From: Mauremys mutica
Lineage: Eukaryota; Chordata; Testudines; Geoemydidae
Direction: 5' to 3'
Assembly (NCBI RefSeq): GCF_020497125.1
Contig: NC_059072.1
Coordinates: 73,663,697 to 73,727,696, forward strand
Length of the DNA: 64,000 nt
Shown: piece by piece, positions 58,000 through 64,000 of the stretch
Layout: each line of letters begins with the position of its first letter
Position numbering within the stretch: the first letter of the stretch is position 1
Program-made: the position numbers and the translations under genes
Notes under the pieces: model-generated
Databases searched by the model: none
What the model was told of the DNA's origin: nothing
What the model saw: only the letters and a program-made list of their open reading frames with translations

Positions 58000-58892
58000 G
58001 TATGTAGTATTTATGTAAAGATAAATATTTCTCTATTGGATGCATCCTCATCTCTCAAAATAGCTTGATGAGCACATTTATCATTATAATCCACACTGTT
58101 TCTTGCCGTACCATACGACCCTCTATATGCTAGAAGGAAGCTTATTTTGAAACAATAGTTTAAGTATGGTTACCCTCTCAATTAGTTTTGTGCAGGATTT
58201 AGTTGCTGTTATGCCCAGGGCTTGGGCATGATTTTTTAAAACAAATTTTAAAAATATTTTTCAAACCTTGCTTTCTCTAGTATAGCCAAGATCTATATGT
58301 ATGTAGGAGGCCAAATTCTTCCCAAGTCAGTATGGCTTGATATTTCTCTGGTTAGTGGAAGTTAATGGTTTTTCAATATTTCTGTTCCATGAACGTGTAA
58401 GATGTCTTGAACTATGCACCAGCAGCTCAGCTAGTTAGCAAACTGACACCTGCAGGACTTCCAAGGGTACTGAGACAATGGTTACATGGATACAGGCCTC
58501 ACAGTGATTAGCTAAACCACTTGTGTCTGTCATCTGGGATGTAACTTAAGACATCCTGCTGTAAAAACACAGCCCTCCACCATCTAAGCAAAGAAAAATC
58601 TCGGTTAGCTGTAGTGGTCCTAGAGGTTGTCTTCTTTCTGGGCCTCTAGGCCCTCCACTTGGATTGCATAGTAACAAACTCTTGAGTACATTAGACATTC
58701 TCAACCCTTAGAAGGCAGCAGACACATGTTAGCCAGAAATATTGCATGTCCTTTTCAATATTTGCCCTTCCATGCTAATATCATGATGTAATTGTACTGC
58801 TCTCTTGTAATCTGATCCCTTATTCTGAGGCAGGCTTTTTCCCTGTCTGACCAGCCTGGACTAGAGGCAGACTGTAACATTTCACTGGAAAC

Positions 58893-58918
58893 AAGTGTGT
58901 GTGTGTGTGTGTGTGTGC
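58893..58918 (+). repeat. (GT)n microsatellite
   Basis: This is an uninterrupted GT run. Confidence 0.92.
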
Positions 58919-59184
58919 ACCTTTGCCTTGTGTAGTTGCCATGGTCTTTTAATCAGAAAAGTGTTAGTCAGGCTGAGTTCAAAGTAGCTTTTGCCTATAT
59001 AATATTTGCAAGGGCTCACACCAGATTTATAGATGAACCTAAAAATCTTCCCCTCCTCTACACCTTAATCCATTACGAAAGATATCTAACAATATTTTCT
59101 CTCTACATGTCCCATCTATTTCATGGGACTTCTCCCATATGAAAGCCATGAAAACTTTTTTGACGTAAACAGACGAGCATATTA

Positions 59185-59484
59185 GTAAGCCCTGGTCTAC
59201 ACACAGCCCCGGGGTCGAACTAGGGTACGCGAATTCAGCTACGTGAATAACGTAGCTGAATTCGAACTACCCTAGTTCGAATGACTTACCCGTCCAGACG
59301 CCGCGGAAGCGAACTCCGCGGCTCCAAGGTCGACTCCGCCAACTCCTCCTGCCGCGGTGGAGTACCGGAGTCGACCGCGGCGCTTCCGGAGTTCGAACTA
59401 TCGCGTCTAGATCAGACGCGATAGTTCGAACTCCGAGAAGTCGAACTCGCCGCGTCGACCCGCGCGGTAAGTATAAACGTACCC
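59185..59484 (+). mobile_element. Harbinger-type MITE, CpG-rich
   Basis: TTA flanks both sides (59182-59184, 59485-59487). The left end GCCCTGGTCTACAC and the reversed right end GGGTACGTTTATAC are related, and the interior matches the layout of 7983-8260 ('ctacgtgaataacgtag', 'ggtggagtaccggagtc'). Many CpGs remain, in contrast to the decayed copy at 7983, so this is a younger insertion. Confidence 0.82.
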
Positions 59485-60089
59485 TTAGTCTCTAAGATGC
59501 CACAAGGACTCCTCATTGTTTTTGCATACTATTAAGGGATTCAAACTACTGACACATTAGTGTACAAGCTGTGTGGTTTGATGTTGTTATATATACTTAT
59601 TACCATTTTAACCTTCACCGCAGTGAACTGCCTTTGTAGACAGTGAAATTATAATTGTTTCTTACAAAATGAATAGTATCACTATATATTGCATCTCTAA
59701 TGATACTGTATTAAAATGAATCTAAAAAGATAATTGATTCAGTGTGAATTATAGCAAAACTGGAGATCTGAGCTTGTTAAAAGCTTTCTGAATAGTTGGG
59801 GCTTATCAGTTTACTTCATATTAATATTAATAGGATAACAGATATTTTCTGTGAAAATATCATAGTCTTGGTACTTTCAAGAATGGCTGCTTAAAATTAC
59901 AGAAATATTCATAACAAACTTCACCTTCATGACTTCATCTCTTAGAACTGCATGGCATGCTTCTTGGATCCTGGAACCAAGACATAACACAAAAATTGAA
60001 ATCTTGGCTAGGTCCAATGGTATCAGTGCATCATGTGTGTCATTACCCAGAATACCATCTGGACTGTTGAACAGCTGAGTCACCTCAAC

Positions 60090-61200
60090 TCTCCAACCAG
60101 AGATGCCTTTTACACTGCTTCACTGTGAGAGCAACCACTCTTGGTCTGCTCATACACAGCCTCCAGCATGTAAATTACTCCCAGTTATATTGTATGAGTG
60201 CTAGAGCCAGCCAATCTGCAGAGCAACACCAGCAAATTCCCAGTCTTGGATTTCCCCACCAAAATGTGTGTCTTGTACTGCCCAGCCCTCTCTTGGACAA
60301 CACAAGTTCATATGAAGTCTGTCATTTTATTACTAGAAAATGATATGCACAAATCCTGTTATCTCCAGTGGAGTTTCCCAAAGACACAGGTGTAGGTAAA
60401 ATAATAAAACAAGTTTATTAAATACACAAAGATAGATTTTAAGTGTTTAGAGGTAATGAGACATAAAAGTCAGAATTGGTTACAAGAGAACAAAAGTAAA
60501 CACACAGTGACTCACTGAGGGGAGTGGGCAGCTCCTGTTTTGGCAGCAGGACCCAGCAGGGTCCATCCCCTAGAGGGGCCCATGGAACGCAGTGCCAACC
60601 GGAGCTCCTCACCTACCCTCCCCCTGGACAGGGCCTCTTGCTTCCACAGGCTTCAAGGGTTTAAAATACGCAGGAGTGTGGCCAGGCCAGGGCAGCAGCG
60701 CGGAGAGCACTCAGGGTGTCTCCAGTGGTCAGTGAGGGGAGGAGGCGAAGAGCAGCAGGCTGCTGCCAGGGCAGGGTGAAGCTGTGAGTTTGCCAGCTCT
60801 GTCTTTTCAAGCAATTATGCACTTGCAGGTTTCCAGGCCAGGCTCAGTTAGTGCCTCTCATGGAGGCTTCTCTGCACTGGTTCCTTGCCCAGTCGCTGCT
60901 GCTCCCCCATAAGCTCCACGCAGACCTGCACCCAGCTATAATGTCTGGCAGTCACAGCCTGTTCCACATGTGGGTCCGCACACAGTTCCTGTCTCCAGCT
61001 TCTTGCCAGCTCCCTGCTTGCCATGCAGCTGCTGCTCTGGCAGCTTCTCTGGTTTGCCATGCGACTGCCACTCGCCGCACAGAGCCCAGCCATCACCTGT
61101 GTCAGAACCTTCTTCTTACCTGACCAGGGGAAAGGGATATGCAGTAGGGAAGGGGGTTAGTGGGAGTCGTAGTGCCCTCCTTAGCAGATCCATCACACTA
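60090..61200. mobile_element. Segment related to the LTR at 15016-16661
   Basis: 60280-60510 shares 'cccagccctctcttggacaa' and 'gtttattaaatacacaaa/aaataaaacattta' type blocks plus 'gttacaag' with 15310-15540. The GC-richer part to about 61200 carries only chance frames. Ends were not found, so this is a fragment or an older copy. Confidence 0.4.
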
Positions 61201-61315
61201 GATTATGGCTAGAGCCTTTGTGTTCTTCACAAACATGAAATAACACAAAATAAAATGAAAAATAACACATAAAACAAGAACACTCACCTGGCAGCAGCTG
61301 CTCCTATCCCATGGG

Positions 61316-61851
61316 TAGGGCCCTACTAAGTTCACAGCTGTGAAAAAATGCGTCATGGATCGTGATATCTGGTCTTTTGTGTCCTTTTACCCTAATAAGG
61401 TAAAAGTATACAAAAGTGCGCAGCTTTTCTCAAACTGGGGGTTCCAACCCAAAAGGAGATCACGAGGCTATTGTAGGAGGGTCATAATATTGCCACACTT
61501 ACTTTTGTGCTGCTGCCAGCAGCACTTCTTTCAGAGCTGGGTACCTGGCTAGCAGCTGCTGCTCTCTGGCCACCCAGCTCTGAAGGCAGTGCAGAAGTAA
61601 GGCTTGCAATACCATGACCCTCCTACAATAGCCTTGTGACCCCCTTTTTGGGTCAGGACCCCCAGTTTGAGAAACACCGAGTCTTAAGGGCTTTACATGT
61701 TTATATTTTGCCATTTTAAAATACATATTCATGGTTGTTACAACACCTTGAAATTTAAGATTTAAATATATGAAACCGTGAAATTCAAGATTTAAAAAAT
61801 GCTGTGACCGTGACATTTACAAAAATGGACTTTGAATTTGGTAGGGCCCTA
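61316..61851. mobile_element. hAT-type element with palindromic duplication
   Basis: Ends TAGGGCCCTAC and GTAGGGCCCTA are inverted repeats, and CCCATGGG is duplicated exactly (61308-61315, 61852-61859). The interior is itself an inverted repeat: 'gaggctattgtaggagggtc' at the left and 'gaccctcctacaatagcctt' at the right surround a GC-rich centre. It is 536 bp and non-coding. Confidence 0.9.
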
Positions 61852-62239
61852 CCCATGGGGATGGGCCTGGCTCCTTGTCCTGCAAACTGATGCACACAAT
61901 CTCAGAACAGTTCAGGTTTGGCCTGGCTGCCCTTCCCTTCTGATGGAGGGAGGTACACAGGCCAAGTCTGAGTGAGTGATGCTGTTACCTGTTACTACTT
62001 TTTGGCCTGAGTGGCTAGCCAAAAATTCAGGGTCTTGCAGGCTATTCCAGTTATGAGGAGAAATTGATGATGCAGTCTGGTACCTTTGAGACAATCATCT
62101 GTGTGTAAATATGACACCTTCAGTTCACCACCAAGAGTGGGGATATATAGAGGAGGAAATTTCATGAAGAACAAATCTGGGTTACTTACTAGTGAGGGTA
62201 GTTATTGAATATATCCATACTTGTCTTTCTTGCATCTCG

Positions 62240-62345
62240 TGGCGTCTGACAAAGTGGGTATTCACCCACAAAAGCTTATGCTCCAATACTTCTGTTAGTC
62301 TATAAGGTACCGCAGGACTCTTTGTCGCTTTTTACTTGTTTAGAG
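62240..62345 (+). mobile_element. Dispersed turtle-type repeat fragment
   Basis: 'gggtattcacccacaaaagc', 'ttatgctccaatacttctgt' and 'caggactctttgtcgctttt' are parts of a repeat I recall as very common in turtles. The superfamily is not determined. Confidence 0.55.
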
Positions 62346-62402
62346 TGTTTGTATTCTGGACAGGGAGTGAACTGGGGCAAGGGACTGTTGTACCTCTTGC
62401 AT

Positions 62403-62670
62403 GAGGTATATCTAAACTGCAGCTGGGAACATGCTTCCAAGATCAAGTAGACAGACACATGCTAGCTCTGCTGAAAACAGTGGTGTTGCTGGGGGCACAC
62501 AGCACAGGCTCGCTGTCTGAGTACAAACCCATCCAGTCCCCAGGTACATGGCCAGCTAGCTCAAGCTGACACTTGTGCTATGCCCAACTATGCTGCTATT
62601 TTTAGTGTGCTAGCTATATCTATTTACTTGCACTGGAAAGCACACTCCCAGCTGCAAGGTAGACATACCA
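62403..62670 (+). mobile_element. Short TIR element
   Basis: Left end GAGGTATATCTAAACTGCAGC, then TGGGA; right end TCCCAGCTGCAAGGTAGACATACC. The interior 'atgctgctatttttagtgtg' and 'ctagctat' matches 45063-45270. It has no coding capacity. Confidence 0.75.
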
Positions 62671-62908
62671 GTCTTAGATGCTGCCTTGGCCCGAGATTAC
62701 ATTGAGGCACATGGCCCCATTCTAAGTGAACTGCTTTTAATGGTTCCTGGGTTTTCTTTGTGAACAATTCCAAGTGTGGGGAAATAATTGATGGCAATAT
62801 ATGCCCCCAATCATTGGTGGTAAGTAGCTGAGGTTTTGCTTTTTGATATAAGTAAATCAATAGATTTTTTTCCTTTTGATTTTGTTTGTTTGGTGTTTGT
62901 TTCACTAG

Positions 62909-63076
62909 GCCTTGGAGAAGGACCATATATTTTGGCAAGTTATGGACAGAATGATACTGTTATAGGAGCTAACATTACCAGCAGAAAGCTATTTCCTTTG
63001 CCTAGAATCAGTACATACGAAAATGTGGGATTTAGTTTTATGATAACTCCCGGCCTTTTCAAAGATAAAGACTTAT
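62909..63076 (+). CDS. OTOGL: OTOGL exon: start of AbfB-like domain
   Basis: The exon encodes LGEGPYILASYGQNDTVIGA, then SRKLFPLPRIS and FMITPGLFKDKDL. This is the region that begins the AbfB (alpha-L-arabinofuranosidase B-like, beta-trefoil) domain found in otogelins. NDT and NIT are possible glycosylation sites. It enters in phase 1 after tttcactag and ends in phase 1 before gtaagt. The rest of the domain is outside the window. Confidence 0.93.
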
Positions 63077-63125
63077 GTAAGTATACTCAATATTACAGTA
63101 ATGACAAAGACTAGTTTTAGAACTA

Positions 63126-63312
63126 CACCTCTACTCCGATATAATGCGACCATATATAACATGAATTCGGATATAACGCGGTAAAGCAGTGCTCTGGGGG
63201 GCAGGGCTGCACACTCCGGTGGATCAAAGCAAGTTTGATATAACACAGTTTCACCTATAACGCGGTAAGATTTTTTGGCTCCTGAGGACAGCATAATATC
63301 AAGGTAGAGGTG
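63126..63312 (+). mobile_element. Mariner/Tigger-type MITE with TA duplication
   Basis: Left end CACCTCTACTCCGATATAAT pairs with right end ATAATATCAAGGTAGAGGTG. TA flanks both sides (63124-63125, 63313-63314). 'gatataacgcggtaaag' and 'cctataacgcggtaag' repeat inside. It is 187 bp. Confidence 0.9.
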
Positions 63313-63390
63313 TATATATATCAGTTTCTCTGTTACTTATTTCTAAGTGTATTAGTTATCTAAAGTATGCTACAGTGATTTTTTTTTCAG

Positions 63391-63476
63391 TTTGTCCTTC
63401 ATGGAATGGAACAAATGAGAATGGATTAGCCAGTTGCAAAACTGATTTTTCCTTACAGTTTCAAGAAGAAATGTAG
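63391..63476 (+). CDS. OTOGL: Candidate alternative terminal exon of OTOGL
   Basis: A strong acceptor (tttttttttcag) is followed, in the frame set by the exon ending at 63076, by 28 open codons (starting FCPSWNGTNENG) and a TAG at 63474-63476. An AATAAA lies at 63682-63687. The peptide does not resemble the AbfB continuation expected of OTOGL, so this is either an alternative last exon giving a truncated protein or a chance open stretch. No transcript evidence is available. Confidence 0.25.
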
Positions 63477-64000
63477 TGCATTTAAAATACACTCTTGGAA
63501 AAATTTACTTAAGGCTTTAATGCTAAATTTTGCAAGAATATATTTTAGAAATGCAGCAAGGTCCAAATGAGTGTTTTTGTGAGGGAAATTTAAGTATCTT
63601 GTGCAACTAGAAATAGAATTGGTTTGCATGGGTGAATATGAAACATTAGATATTAAAAATGTTTACCAAAAGTGTTTGTGTAATAAACCAACCACTTATG
63701 CTACACTTCTTAATATATATCTTCTTCCTATTTGTTTGTTCACACTGTGTAAATAATTTTTAACGCTTTCTCTTTCATTCAAACAGTGACCTATGTAACC
63801 AAAAATGTTTATATATAAAAATATTTTTCCTTCTTTCAATCCCTTATATATCCTGCACCAGTGAATTCAGTGGGAGATTTGCCATTGACATCAGTGGATG
63901 CAGGGCTCCCATCTATCACAGTTTGTGAAACCAGTATCTCCAAAAGGGTCGTCTCTGTCCTGAGATTTCAAATCATGTTTAAGAGAAATTGAGATATATT

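Larger units (their letters stand above)
58000..62908. other. Intron with several DNA elements
   Basis: The intron contains a GT microsatellite (58893-58918), a Harbinger-type MITE (59185-59484), an LTR-related segment (about 60090-61200), a hAT-type element (61316-61851), a turtle-type repeat fragment (62240-62345) and a short TIR element (62403-62670). 58000-58890 and 59490-60090 are unassigned. Confidence 0.5.
586..63076 (+). other. OTOGL: Otogelin-like gene, central part (24 exons)
   Basis: This entry spans the only gene supported here. Spliced exons encode VWD1 end, C8, TIL, VWD2, C8, TIL, further TIL-like modules, VWD3, C8 and the start of an AbfB domain, which is the domain order of the otogelin family. 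The VWD3 region ([26 protein letters not shown]) and the AbfB start (GEGPY, PLPR, ITPGLF) fit otogelin-like as I remember it better than otogelin itself, whose equivalent segments differ clearly. Known role of the family: secreted glycoproteins of the tectorial membrane, otoconial membranes and cupulae; human OTOGL variants cause recessive hearing loss. About 994 codons are present, against about 2,340 in the human protein. Frames and splice phases agree across all 23 junctions. Confidence 0.88.
63077..64000. other. Intron start, with MITE and possible alternative exon
   Basis: The intron includes the mariner-type MITE at 63126-63312 and a possible terminal exon at 63391-63476. Sequence after 63480 is AT-rich with no recognised feature except a palindromic-element motif near 63860-63905. 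Confidence 0.5.

Noticed and set aside
586..63076. Otogelin (OTOG) instead of otogelin-like
   Set aside because: The VWD3, C8-3 and AbfB-start residues agree with OTOGL as I know it and differ from OTOG in key runs. A mucin or VWF is excluded by the AbfB-like start after C8-3. A protein search would settle this finally.
1..64000. A second gene or an undescribed multi-gene system
   Set aside because: All conserved coding signal belongs to one spliced gene. Remaining frames are short, compositional or transposon-derived.

Overview
This window looks like vertebrate, almost certainly turtle, nuclear DNA, and probably from a cryptodiran. It is AT-rich and intron-dominated. It carries CR1 LINEs, tRNA-headed SINEs that end in a CR1 tail (the tortoise Pol III SINE type), old MIR/CORE-SINE copies, and many short terminal-inverted-repeat DNA elements of hAT, Harbinger and mariner/Tigger type. 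No prokaryotic, viral or organellar gene layout is visible.

One gene is supported. It is the middle part of an otogelin-like gene (OTOGL) on the + strand. I place 24 exons between 586 and 63076. All are flanked by AG/GT and join in a consistent reading frame, giving about 2,982 coding bases (about 994 codons) with no frameshift or stop. In order they encode the end of von Willebrand D domain 1 (586-716), C8 domain 1 (586-4154), a TIL module and spacer (6687-9592), VWD2 (11434-21116), C8-2 (22996-23205), TIL and cysteine-rich spacers (23792-32443), VWD3 (32444-51235, split by a 15.3-kb intron), C8-3 (52810-55884), a 27-base micro-exon (57973-57999) and the start of an AbfB-like domain (62909-63076). 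The gene runs off both ends: the N-terminal part lies upstream, and the rest of AbfB and the C terminus lie downstream. OTOGL proteins are secreted, cysteine-rich components of the acellular gels of the inner ear.

Everything else is intron. Introns up to about 17 kb are filled with transposons, several of them nested. A hAT-type element sits in a CR1 tail (56162-57596). A GC-rich hAT-type element sits in a short TIR element (33822-34637). A Harbinger-type element sits in a MIR (7870-8300). A relatively young minus-strand CR1 (13538-14588) keeps reverse-transcriptase motifs with a single in-frame stop. A probable solo LTR spans 15016-16661.

I found no evidence of an undescribed biological system. 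The observations most worth checking are a candidate alternative terminal exon after 63391, a CR1 insertion lying about 20 bases from a splice donor with an in-frame read-through, two non-canonical splice donors, and a recurring palindromic motif seen in at least eight introns.
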